From the NCBI GenBank assembly GCA_027490195.1, contig JAIXYN010000012.1, positions 1-64,000 on the forward strand: a stretch of 64,000 nucleotides of DNA, written 5' to 3'. The notes below the pieces were generated by a model that worked only from the letters and a program-made list of their open reading frames with translations, was not told the DNA's origin and ran no database searches. Positions 9,846 through 18,237 of the stretch are shown here, piece after piece. This stretch comes from Verrucomicrobiaceae bacterium. Its GTDB lineage: Bacteria > Verrucomicrobiota > Verrucomicrobiia > Verrucomicrobiales > Verrucomicrobiaceae. Both the position numbers and the translations under genes were made by a program. Position 1 is the stretch's first letter, and each line of letters opens with the position of its first letter.

Positions 9846-12038
9846 ATGCCGCCTCCATCCTTGCAACGTCGTCACATTCTGAAAATTGTCGTGCTGACCG
9901 TGTTCGGCACGCTACTGGCATGGTATTTGAGCGCGATCCTGAGCTTTGCGGGCAACTCCTACGGCTTCAACAACCGCTTCTCGGAAGTGGCGATCCAGCA
10001 CCACTGGTGGTACCTTGTGTGGAGCAATCTGGTGGTGCTGAAGGGCTACCTGCTGGTGGCTGCCGGGTATGTGCTGCTGATCTACCCGCTGGTGCGGCTA
10101 TGGGGAAAGGCGAGGTCCTTTGCGCGCTGGGGAGTCGTCTGGCGCACGCTGCTATTTGCGTGCCTGCTGTACGGTTTTTTCATCTTCAAGCTGATGCTGG
10201 AGAAGCCGTACTTCGGTGACTACAGCTATCTGCTGGGCTGGTATGATGCGCTGGGGCGGGTGTGCGGCACGGGAGTGCAGGATGCGGTGCATGCGCTGAT
10301 CACGCAGGTGTTTCCGCTGACAGCCATTGTGTGCGCAGCCGGTTTTTATCTCTTTGAGCTGCGCCGCTGGTTCACCCGCGCCGCACGACCGCTGCTGTTC
10401 AGTTTTGCGACGGTGGGGGGCTTGCTGGCACTGTTTGTTGTGAGCGGCTATGGCGTGAGTCGTGCACCAGATATTGAGGGGCTGGCAGGCGGTAGAAAGC
10501 GGCCTAAAAACATTGTTATCCTCGGCTCGGACTCGCTGCGTGCAGATCATCTCTCGTGCAATGGCTACCACCGCATGACGTCGCCGAACATCGACCGCAT
10601 CGCGGCGAAGGGGGTGAACTTTGAGCGCTGCCTGACGCCGATCGCCTCGACGCTGGAGTCGCTCACGAGCATGTTTTCCTCACAGTATCCGCACACGCAC
10701 GGGGTGAGGCACATGTTCCCGAGCCGAGCGATGGTCGACCGGGCCAATCTGGAAGCGCCCTCGCTGGGCGCGGAGTTGAAGCGTCTGGGCTATGACACCT
10801 CAGTGATCGGCGACTGGTGCGCTTGTGGATTCAACGAACTGCCGATGGGCTTCGAGAAGATCATCGTCTCCGACTTTGACAACTTCCGCGTCTATATGAG
10901 CGAGGTGGTCTTTCTGCATCATCAGATCCTGCCGTTGTTTTTTGACAATCGTGTGGGCCATATGCTGTTTCCCAAGCTCAAGTCATTCGCCAACTACATG
11001 ACTCCGGAGGTGGTCACGGATCAGGTGATTGATCGCATCCAGCAGCGAGCGGGGGACAGGCAGCCGTTTTTGCTCCTGGGCTATTACTCCTGCACACACC
11101 TGCCTTACAAGACGCCCACGCATTATGCGAAGCTGTGGACGGACCCGAAGTATGACGGCCCGCACAAGCATGAGCTGGCGCTGAACGTGGATGAGTTCAT
11201 CGGCGGTACCGACATCAATGAAAAGTGGAGCAAGTTGCCACGCAAGGAGGTGGAGCAGATCACCGCGCTGTATGACGGCTGCGTGCGAATGTTTGACGAT
11301 TCAGTGGGCCGCGTGGTCGCAGAACTCGAAAAGCAGGGGCTGCTGGATGATACGATCATTTTGATCACCGGTGATCATGGCGATGATCTTTTCGAGCCGA
11401 ACTGCACCTTCGGGCATGGCACCACTTTCAACGGCGGTGATCAGGCGAACCACGTGCCGGCGATCTTCCATGTCCCCGGTGTGGACAAGCCGCAGCGGCA
11501 TCCGCAGCTCGCACGTACGCTGGACTTTGCGCCCACGCTGCTCGATCTCGTTGGCGCGCCTGCGCAGCCGCGCTTTGAAGGCACTAGCCTAGCGCCGCTG
11601 ATCCGCGGGGAGAAGAAGAGCCTCGGCCTAGCCTACTTCGGCGAGACCAGCTATCTCTTTTTCCGCCGCACCATTCCAGGTGAAGATCCGCTGTTTATTC
11701 CGCCGATGGATGAGACCACCTTCATCGATCCAGACTTCGACTTTCACTTTGTGCTCAAGGACAAGTTTCAGGACGCGGTGCTGAAAACGAAAGAGCACTG
11801 CGTGCGCACGGAGCGCTTCAAGTACATCCGCACCCCCGGCGCGCAGCATTCCATCGAGCGCCTGTTCGATCTGCGCGAAGACCCGCACTGCGAGCGTGAT
11901 GTGAAAACGCGCTATCCTGAAGTGAAGGCGCGCCTTTCCGCTGCCATGGACGAGTGGCTGACCACGCACAAGCAGAGCACCACGGCGGAGATTTACGGCA
12001 TCCTGGGAGAAGACACGCTGCAGCCCACTGCGCCATGA
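9846..12038 (+). CDS. Membrane-anchored sulfatase / alkaline-phosphatase-superfamily protein
   Basis: N-terminal TM helices; KNIVILGSDSLRADHLSCNGYHRMTSPNIDRIAAKGVNFERCLTPIASTLESLTSMFSSQYPHTHGV; DDTIILITGDHGDDLFEPNCTFGHG metal-binding region. Confidence 0.88.
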   Translation: MPPPSLQRRHILKIVVLTVFGTLLAWYLSAILSFAGNSYGFNNRFSEVAIQHHWWYLVWSNLVVLKGYLLVAAGYVLLIYPLVRLWGKARSFARWGVVWRTLLFACLLYGFFIFKLMLEKPYFGDYSYLLGWYDALGRVCGTGVQDAVHALITQVFPLTAIVCAAGFYLFELRRWFTRAARPLLFSFATVGGLLALFVVSGYGVSRAPDIEGLAGGRKRPKNIVILGSDSLRADHLSCNGYHRMTSPNIDRIAAKGVNFERCLTPIASTLESLTSMFSSQYPHTHGVRHMFPSRAMVDRANLEAPSLGAELKRLGYDTSVIGDWCACGFNELPMGFEKIIVSDFDNFRVYMSEVVFLHHQILPLFFDNRVGHMLFPKLKSFANYMTPEVVTDQVIDRIQQRAGDRQPFLLLGYYSCTHLPYKTPTHYAKLWTDPKYDGPHKHELALNVDEFIGGTDINEKWSKLPRKEVEQITALYDGCVRMFDDSVGRVVAELEKQGLLDDTIILITGDHGDDLFEPNCTFGHGTTFNGGDQANHVPAIFHVPGVDKPQRHPQLARTLDFAPTLLDLVGAPAQPRFEGTSLAPLIRGEKKSLGLAYFGETSYLFFRRTIPGEDPLFIPPMDETTFIDPDFDFHFVLKDKFQDAVLKTKEHCVRTERFKYIRTPGAQHSIERLFDLREDPHCERDVKTRYPEVKARLSAAMDEWLTTHKQSTTAEIYGILGEDTLQPTAP

Positions 12039-12436
12039 ACGCCGCCGATCTTCCACATCTCGTTATCGGCGCATGCATGAACGTGCACCGCACGCTCGGG
12101 CCGGGGCTAACACAGGACGCGTATGAGGAATGCGTGGCCATTGAGCTGCGTGATCTGGAGTTTGATTTCAAACGACACGTGCCGCTGGAGTTTAAATACC
12201 ATGGGCGCACGGTGCAAACCGCGACGCGGCTGGACTTTGTGGTGGGTGAGTCACTGCTGCTGCTGGTGCGGTCTCAGGAAGAAATCAGCCAGCTGCAGCA
12301 GCAGGAGCTGGAGGCGAAGGTCAGGCTGGGTCGCTTCACCGCAGGGCTGATCGTCAATTTCAACGTCGGCACGCTGCGCAAAGGCATTCATCAGATCACG
12401 GTGAAGAGGCGGGTGGAAGGTGAGAAGAGAGTGTGA
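12035..12436 (+). CDS. GxxExxY-family protein (degenerate PDDEXK-like core)
   Basis: Start trimmed to ATG 12035 (ATGA overlap with sulfatase stop). MNVHRTLGPGLTQDAYEECVAIELRDLEFDFKRHVPLEFKYHG...GRFTAGLIVNFNVGTLRKGI. Confidence 0.8.
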   Translation: MNAADLPHLVIGACMNVHRTLGPGLTQDAYEECVAIELRDLEFDFKRHVPLEFKYHGRTVQTATRLDFVVGESLLLLVRSQEEISQLQQQELEAKVRLGRFTAGLIVNFNVGTLRKGIHQITVKRRVEGEKRV

Positions 12437-12675
12437 AAAGCTGATGGACCTGAGTTTGGAACCCAGCGCGCCAAATGCACCAGGCTTTCTCCGAGCTACA
12501 TTCCGGAACCTTGGCAGAAATCTTCGGGAATCACCCCGTCACAGATCAAGCGGGTGGCTTCCTCACCATTGCCCACTGAGTAGTTGAGGGGAATTGCAAG
12601 AAACAAACCAAAAGGACTCTGCAAAGATTGTGCAAGAATGTGAAAAGGTTGTGCAATTGGCACGTTTGTTCGAAC

Positions 12676-15162
12676 ATGAAGAAACTTTTTGCCCTCCCCC
12701 TCTTAGCGCTCGTTTCGCTGTCTTCTGCCAAGGCAGCGGGTCAGATGGACACTGCTGCTGCTGCCAAACAGCTTGACGCGGTTCTGGCCAAAGATTGGGC
12801 GGCCAACAAGCTCAAGGGCAACCCGCAAACCGACGATAACACCTTTGTGCGTCGCATTTATTTGGATGTCATCGGGCGCATCCCGACCACCCGTGAAACG
12901 GAGGAATTCCTGAACTCCCAAGAAGCCAACAAGCGCGCAAAGCTGATCGACAAGCTGCTCGCCTCCGAAGCTTACGTGCAGCATTCCTTCAACTACTGGG
13001 CGGATGTGCTGCGTGTCACCTCCAATGGCAACCAGACGGGAGGCATCACCGGAGCGGCGTATGCGAACTTCGTCAAAGACAGCCTGCGGAAAAACCAGCC
13101 TTACGATCAGTTTGTGCGCGAAATGGTGGCCGCACAGGGCAAGGCTTGGGACAACGGTGCCATTGGTTATTACATGCGTGACCGCGGCATGCCGCTGGAC
13201 AACATGGCCAACACCGTGCGCGTCTTCCTCGGCACCCGCATCGAGTGCGCGCAATGCCACAATCATCCCTTCGACAAGTGGACGCAGATGCAGTTCTTTA
13301 AGATGGCCGCCTTCACCTATGGCGTGCAGACGCAGGACTACGGCGGCGACACCATGGGTGGAGTGAATGATCTCCTGCGCGAAAAGGAAAACGCACTCCG
13401 CACCTCCATCAAAGAGCCTCAGCGCCCGCAGCGCGTGAAGAACACCGGCAAGATGACCAAGGAGGAAAGAGCCGCACTGGAGGCAAAGTACGTCAGCGAG
13501 CAGAAGAAGTACGAAGAGGAGATGAAGGTGGTGAACAAGAAACGTGAAGATGCACGTCAAGTTCTCCGCAAGGAACAGCGCGGCTATCAGGAGGCCATGA
13601 ACGATGTGCGCGACACCATGCGTTACACCTCTGTGAGCAGCAGCCCGCGCAAGCCGACACTGCCGCATGACTATCAGTACACGGACGCCAAACCCAAGTC
13701 CGCCGTGGAACCCGGTACGATGATGGGGCATGAGTGCATCACCCAGCCGGACGAGACACCTCTGCAGGCCTATGCACGCTGGATGACCAGCCCGGAGAAT
13801 CCCCGTTTCACTACCGTTATCGCCAACCGCCTGTGGAAGCGCGTGTTTGGCCTGGCCCTCATCGAGCCGCTGGACGAACTCATGGACACCACGGTGCCGA
13901 TGATTCCTGACATGGAGAAGCAGCTGGAGAAGCTGGTGGTGGACATGAAGTATGACATGAAGGGCGTCCTGCGCGTCCTTTACAATACGAAGGCCTACCA
14001 GGCCCAGGTCACCCGCGAAGAGCATGCCCCCGGCAACGTGTACCACTTCACCGGACCGCTGCTGCGCCGCATGAGCGCGGAACAGATGTGGGACTCTTTT
14101 GTCACTCTTATCAATCCCAGCCCGGACATGATCAACCAGACCAACCGTGATGTCATGGAGCAGCGCATCCTGCAGGCCAAGAAGATCGCCGACGGAGTCG
14201 AGGCGCTTACTCCAGAAGAAGCTCTCGCCGGTCTCAAGAAAGCTGCTGACATCTACAGCAAGAACCGTGAGCGCACCGAAGTGCAGCAGAAGCTCTTTTC
14301 CGAGGCCCGCCTCGCCACCAAGGAAGCCCGCGATGCGGCCGATGCCATGCCCGATGGCCCCGCCAAAGTGGCCGCTCTGGCCAAAGCAGATGAAATCAAG
14401 AAGAAGGCCGATGTCATTCGCGCGGAGGTCAATCGCATTCAGAACGAAGGACGCCGCGTGACTTACGCCGAGGTCATCGCCCCCGGAGAGAAAAAGCTCT
14501 TCGAAAAAGTCACCGGCAAGCCCTACCAGACAGTTTCACTGACCAAGAACAGCGGTGGCGACTCCTCTCCCGCCATGATGAGCGGCGGCGGCGACATGAT
14601 GATGATGGCCAACGGTGCCAAGGCTGAGAAAATCAACATCCCTGGCTATGACCGCAAGGAACTCAGCAAGGATGAGCAGAAGGTCGTCGCCCAGAAAGCG
14701 CGCGATGCCTATGCCGAAGAGGCTGACTTCTTTGGTATCACCAATGAGAAAGAACGCCGGGCTTACATCAGTAACCGTGAGCAGGTCAGCCGCAGCATGC
14801 TGCGTGCCGCTGAACAGGAAAGCCCCGCTCCGCGCGGCCACTACCTGCGCGAGTTCGGCCAGAGCGACCGTGAAACCATCGAAAACGCGAACAATGATGC
14901 CAGCGTGCCGCAGGCTCTGGCCATGATGAACGGTAGCCTCCTGCCGCAGATCGCCAGCAAGTACAGCCAGCTCATGCTGACCGTGAACAAGGCCCCGTAT
15001 CCAGATGACAAAGTGGATGCAGCCTACATGACCCTTCTCTCCCGCAAGCCCACTGCCGCAGAAAAAGCGGTCTGGCTCAAGGCGCAGGAAAGCGGACTCT
15101 CCAGCATGGAAGACCTTGTCTTCTCGCTGCTGAACACCCAGCAGTTCATTTTCATTCAGTAA
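12676..15162 (+). CDS. DUF1549/DUF1553 (PSCyt2/PSD1-type) protein with signal peptide
   Basis: MKKLFALPLLALVSLSSAKA signal; DNTFVRRIYLDVIGRIPTTRETEEFL (DUF1549), IECAQCHNHPFDKWTQ, PRFTTVIANRLWKRVFGLALIEPLDE (DUF1553). Start 12676 preferred over listed 12628. Confidence 0.88.
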   Translation: MKKLFALPLLALVSLSSAKAAGQMDTAAAAKQLDAVLAKDWAANKLKGNPQTDDNTFVRRIYLDVIGRIPTTRETEEFLNSQEANKRAKLIDKLLASEAYVQHSFNYWADVLRVTSNGNQTGGITGAAYANFVKDSLRKNQPYDQFVREMVAAQGKAWDNGAIGYYMRDRGMPLDNMANTVRVFLGTRIECAQCHNHPFDKWTQMQFFKMAAFTYGVQTQDYGGDTMGGVNDLLREKENALRTSIKEPQRPQRVKNTGKMTKEERAALEAKYVSEQKKYEEEMKVVNKKREDARQVLRKEQRGYQEAMNDVRDTMRYTSVSSSPRKPTLPHDYQYTDAKPKSAVEPGTMMGHECITQPDETPLQAYARWMTSPENPRFTTVIANRLWKRVFGLALIEPLDELMDTTVPMIPDMEKQLEKLVVDMKYDMKGVLRVLYNTKAYQAQVTREEHAPGNVYHFTGPLLRRMSAEQMWDSFVTLINPSPDMINQTNRDVMEQRILQAKKIADGVEALTPEEALAGLKKAADIYSKNRERTEVQQKLFSEARLATKEARDAADAMPDGPAKVAALAKADEIKKKADVIRAEVNRIQNEGRRVTYAEVIAPGEKKLFEKVTGKPYQTVSLTKNSGGDSSPAMMSGGGDMMMMANGAKAEKINIPGYDRKELSKDEQKVVAQKARDAYAEEADFFGITNEKERRAYISNREQVSRSMLRAAEQESPAPRGHYLREFGQSDRETIENANNDASVPQALAMMNGSLLPQIASKYSQLMLTVNKAPYPDDKVDAAYMTLLSRKPTAAEKAVWLKAQESGLSSMEDLVFSLLNTQQFIFIQ

Positions 15163-15209
15163 GTCATTCAGCAAAGAAACGTCAAACCAACACCACACGC
15201 GCCCCTCCC

Positions 15210-16517
15210 ATGAAACAGGAACTTGCCTCCAAACTCGTCCGCTCAGGTGAAATCACCCGGCGTGATTTCGCTGCCAAGACCGCCAGCTCCCTCCTCGGAG
15301 TCGGTCTGCTTGGCCAGTCGCTCACCACCAAATCCTTTGCGGCCTTTGAGGGTTCCTCGAAGCTCAAGCAGGCAGCCACAGCGAAGAACGTCATCTATCT
15401 CTACATGAGCGGTGGTCAGTCCCACATGGACACCTGGGATCCGAAGGAAGGCGTAGAAACCGCCGGCCCGACCAAGCCCATCAAGACCAGCGCGGACGGC
15501 GTACGCATCTCCGAATACCTGCCGCTCACTGCGCAGCAGATGCACCACGGCACGGTGATCAATTCCCTCACCTCCACGCAGGGCGCGCACGAGCAGGGCA
15601 ACTACATGATGCACACCAGCTATGAGATGCGCGGCACCATCCGTCATCCCGCCATGGGTGCCTGGCTCAATGTGTTCCAAGGCGGTGGCAACAGCACGCT
15701 GCCGAACTTCGTTTTCATCGGCAATGACAGCCGCCATCCCGGCGCGGGCTTCTTCCCTGCGGCGCAGGCCCCGCTGTTTGTCAGCAATCCTGAAAACGGA
15801 CTCAAGAACATCAAGAACGGCAGCCCTGAAGACAAATTCCAAGCCCGCATGAAGCTGGCGGATGAGCTCGATAAGGATTTCCGCACCACCTTCCCGCACC
15901 GCAATGTGAAGGCCTATGCCGACATGTATGATGATGCCATGGCCATGATGAAGTCCGAAGACCTCAAGGCCTTCGACCTCACGGAAGAGCCCGGCGAACT
16001 CCGTGCCGCCTACGGCAAGGAAGCCTTCGGTCAGGGCTGCCTCCTCGCCCGCCGTCTGGTGGAGCGCGGTGTGCGCTTCGTCGAAGTCTCACTTGGTGGC
16101 TGGGACACCCACAACGCCAACTTTGTGGCTGTGCCAGACCGTTGCGAAACCCTCGACAAGGGCCTCGCCACACTCGTCGCCGATCTGCACAATCGCGGTC
16201 TGCTTGAGGATACTCTCATCGTGCTGAACTCCGAGTTCGGCCGCACGCCTGACATCAATCAGAATGCCGGTCGTGACCACTATCCGAAGGCGTTCTCCGG
16301 CGTCATGTTCGGTGGTGGCGTCAAAGGCGGCTTCACCTACGGCAAGACCGACAAGGAAGGCCGCGAAGTTGTCGAAGACAAAGTCAAGATCATGGACTTC
16401 AACGCCTCCATCGCCTACGCGCTGGGTCTGCCGCTGGACCAGGTCATCTACAGCCCGAGCAAGCGTCCGTTCACGATTGCCGACAAGGGGCAGCCGATTA
16501 CGAACCTCTTCGCGTAA
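15210..16517 (+). CDS. DUF1501 family protein, Tat-type signal
   Basis: ITRRDFAAKTASSLLGVGLLG twin-Arg; YLYMSGGQSHMDTWDPK, GWDTHNANF, LNSEFGRTPDINQNAGRDHYPKAFS. Adjacent to the DUF1549/1553 gene as is usual for this pair. Confidence 0.9.
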   Translation: MKQELASKLVRSGEITRRDFAAKTASSLLGVGLLGQSLTTKSFAAFEGSSKLKQAATAKNVIYLYMSGGQSHMDTWDPKEGVETAGPTKPIKTSADGVRISEYLPLTAQQMHHGTVINSLTSTQGAHEQGNYMMHTSYEMRGTIRHPAMGAWLNVFQGGGNSTLPNFVFIGNDSRHPGAGFFPAAQAPLFVSNPENGLKNIKNGSPEDKFQARMKLADELDKDFRTTFPHRNVKAYADMYDDAMAMMKSEDLKAFDLTEEPGELRAAYGKEAFGQGCLLARRLVERGVRFVEVSLGGWDTHNANFVAVPDRCETLDKGLATLVADLHNRGLLEDTLIVLNSEFGRTPDINQNAGRDHYPKAFSGVMFGGGVKGGFTYGKTDKEGREVVEDKVKIMDFNASIAYALGLPLDQVIYSPSKRPFTIADKGQPITNLFA

Positions 16518-16540
16518 GCGGGGATTTTGCCGTGAGTTTG

Positions 16541-16572
16541 AAACACGCGATGCCGGAAGGTGTCGCGTGTTT
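16541..16572 (+). terminator. Possible terminator hairpin after DUF1501 gene
   Basis: AAACACGCGA ... TCGCGTGTTT perfect 10-bp stem, 12-nt loop; only a short T run follows. Confidence 0.45.
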
Positions 16573-16585
16573 TGCGTTGGGGGGG

Positions 16586-16684
16586 CGAAAGCCCAACGGG
16601 CTTTCGTATTTGAGCCCAGGGTTCGAAGAACCCTGGGTTACCGATCTACCGTGGCCTCTTTCGCGTGCAACTCCAACGGAGTTG
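16586..16684 (+). repeat. Left hairpin array flanking Y1 transposase
   Basis: Three hairpins: CGAAAGCCC-AAC-GGGCTTTCG (16586-16606), CCCAGGGTTC-GAA-GAACCCTGGG (16615-16637), CAACTCC-AAC-GGAGTTG (16668-16684). Confidence 0.85.
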
Positions 16685-16697
16685 AGTCCGCCGTCGA

Positions 16698-17171
16698 ATG
16701 ATCCAAAACTTGCGCATGCCACAATCCATTGCCCGAGTTTTGATTCACACGGTGTTCTCCACCAAGGGGCGTGAACCCTCTTTCCACGATCCGGCGTTTC
16801 GCTCTGAGGTGTACGCGTATCTGGGCGGGTGCGCCAAGACGCTCGACTGCCTGCCCATCCAGATCGGCGGTGTCGCGGATCACGTGCATCTTCTGACCAC
16901 GTTGTCTCGCACGTTGGCGATGGCGGAGTTTGTGAAGGAGATCAAACGTGTCTCCACCAATTGGATTCAGAAGCGAGGTGGATTGTTCGGCCAGTTTCAC
17001 TGGCAGGCCGGGCATGGATGTTTCTCGGTGTCCGAATCTAATTTGAGCGCCGTATCGCGATACATTTCGAGACAGGAAGAGCACCATCGAAAGATCACGT
17101 TTCAGGAGGAATACCGTGAGTTGTTGCGACGCCATGGACAGACCTGGGATGAAGCATATGTGTGGGATTGA
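16698..17171 (+). CDS. Short IS200/RAYT-like Y1 transposase (157 aa)
   Basis: ARVLIHTVFSTKGREPSF...IQIGGVADHVHLLTTLSRTLAMAEFVKEIKRVSTNWI...FHWQAGHGCFSVSESNLSAVSRYISRQEEHH: HVHLL HUH motif and C-terminal catalytic Tyr region. Start could be 16716. Confidence 0.85.
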   Translation: MIQNLRMPQSIARVLIHTVFSTKGREPSFHDPAFRSEVYAYLGGCAKTLDCLPIQIGGVADHVHLLTTLSRTLAMAEFVKEIKRVSTNWIQKRGGLFGQFHWQAGHGCFSVSESNLSAVSRYISRQEEHHRKITFQEEYRELLRRHGQTWDEAYVWD

Positions 17172-17201
17172 AGATTGCCTGTGGCGCGGCGGCGGTGGAC
17201 A

Positions 17202-17300
17202 CAACCACGTTGTGGTTGGTCCTTGAGAGAACAAGATGATGGGGCCTGTACCCAGGGTTCTTCGAACCCTGGGCTTAAATACGGAAGGCCTTTGGCCTTC
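17202..17300 (-). repeat. Right hairpin array, mirror image of the left one
   Basis: CAACCAC-GTT-GTGGTTG (17202-17218), CCCAGGGTTC-TTC-GAACCCTGGG (17251-17273), GAAGGCC-TTT-GGCCTTC (17284-17300). Confidence 0.85.
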
Positions 17301-17335
17301 ATGGAACCTGCTCACGGCATACTATACCCGGCACT

Positions 17336-17370
17336 CGGTACATGCACACGGTACATGCACACGGTACATG
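17336..17370 (+). repeat. 13-bp tandem repeat, about 2.7 copies
   Basis: CGGTACATGCACA CGGTACATGCACA CGGTACATG. Confidence 0.85.
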
Positions 17371-17383
17371 TCTTGCCACAGCC

Positions 17384-17830
17384 TCACCCCTTCGTCTTCT
17401 TCACCAGCTTCACACCCTCGATGCGCATCTTTTTGTCCGCTGCTTTGCACATGTCGTAAATGGTGAGGGCGGCGATGGAGACGGCGGTGAGGGCTTCCAT
17501 TTCGACGCCGGTGGGGGCGACGGTGATGGCGGTGGCGGTGATGTGGATGGCTTTGGGCCGTACTTCAAAATCGACCTGCACTTTGCTCAGCGGGATCTGA
17601 TGGCAGAGGGGGATGAGGTATTGCGTCTGCTTGGCGGCCTGGATGCCGGCGATGCGGGCGATGCTGAGGACGTCGCCTTTTTTGACCTGGTTTTTGCGGA
17701 TGAGATCGAGCGTGGCGGGCTGGAGCAGGATGCGGCCTTCGGCGATGGCTTCACGGCGCACGGGGGGCTTGGCGGAGACATCGACCATGGCGGCTTCGCC
17801 TTTGCGATTGAGGTGGGTGAGCTGGCTCAT
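17384..17830 (-). CDS. moaC: Cyclic pyranopterin monophosphate synthase MoaC
   Basis: LTHLNRKGEAAMVDVSAKPPVRREAIAEGRI...IPLCHQIPLSKVQVDFE...TGVEMEALTAVSIAALTIYDMCKAADK. Confidence 0.96.
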   Translation of the reverse strand: MSQLTHLNRKGEAAMVDVSAKPPVRREAIAEGRILLQPATLDLIRKNQVKKGDVLSIARIAGIQAAKQTQYLIPLCHQIPLSKVQVDFEVRPKAIHITATAITVAPTGVEMEALTAVSIAALTIYDMCKAADKKMRIEGVKLVKKTKG

Positions 17831-17943
17831 GGGAAGGAGGATGCTAAGGATGAGGGGAGGGCGGGGAAAGTGGTATTTTGATTCCGTGACTGAGGTGGCT
17901 GTGGGCGAGGCGGGAGCGGGTTGTTGTTAGGTCGGTTGGTTTT

Positions 17944-18072
17944 GACAGGATTTACAGGATCGCAGAATTATGCAGGATTAAGGTGTTGTGATTTGGGGGC
18001 GCGGGCTGATGGCGGGATGGATTGAACTGATGACGCGAATTTTGTTAATTCTGCCATCGTGTTAATCCTGTC
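17944..18072. repeat. Imperfect 27-nt inverted repeat pair in moaC-moaA intergenic region
   Basis: GACAGGATTTACAGGATCGCAGAATTA (17944-17970) versus reverse complement of 18046-18072, GACAGGATTAACACGATGGCAGAATTA. Confidence 0.75.
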
Positions 18073-18237
18073 CAGACTTGAGCATGGGATGCCGATGCTG
18101 CGGGTGCGACGTTGCTTTTGCAGGGCGGGTTCAGAACGAAGTGCGTTGTTCACCATGCGAAAGCGGTAGCTCCGATGCAGGCTTGCGCCTTGCATCTTCG
18201 CGACCGCACTCCAAAACGCTGTCGCGCGTTTGTGGGC

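Noticed and set aside
9275-9847. 190-aa ORF with PASSIQHPASSIQHP repeats and + ORFs with MLDAGCW repeats
   Set aside because: Translation artefacts of the 20-copy heptamer; no start context or conserved sequence beyond the repeat.
12703-14046. 447-aa minus ORF opposite the DUF1549/1553 gene
   Set aside because: Shadow ORF; the + strand has signal peptide and DUF1549/1553 signatures.
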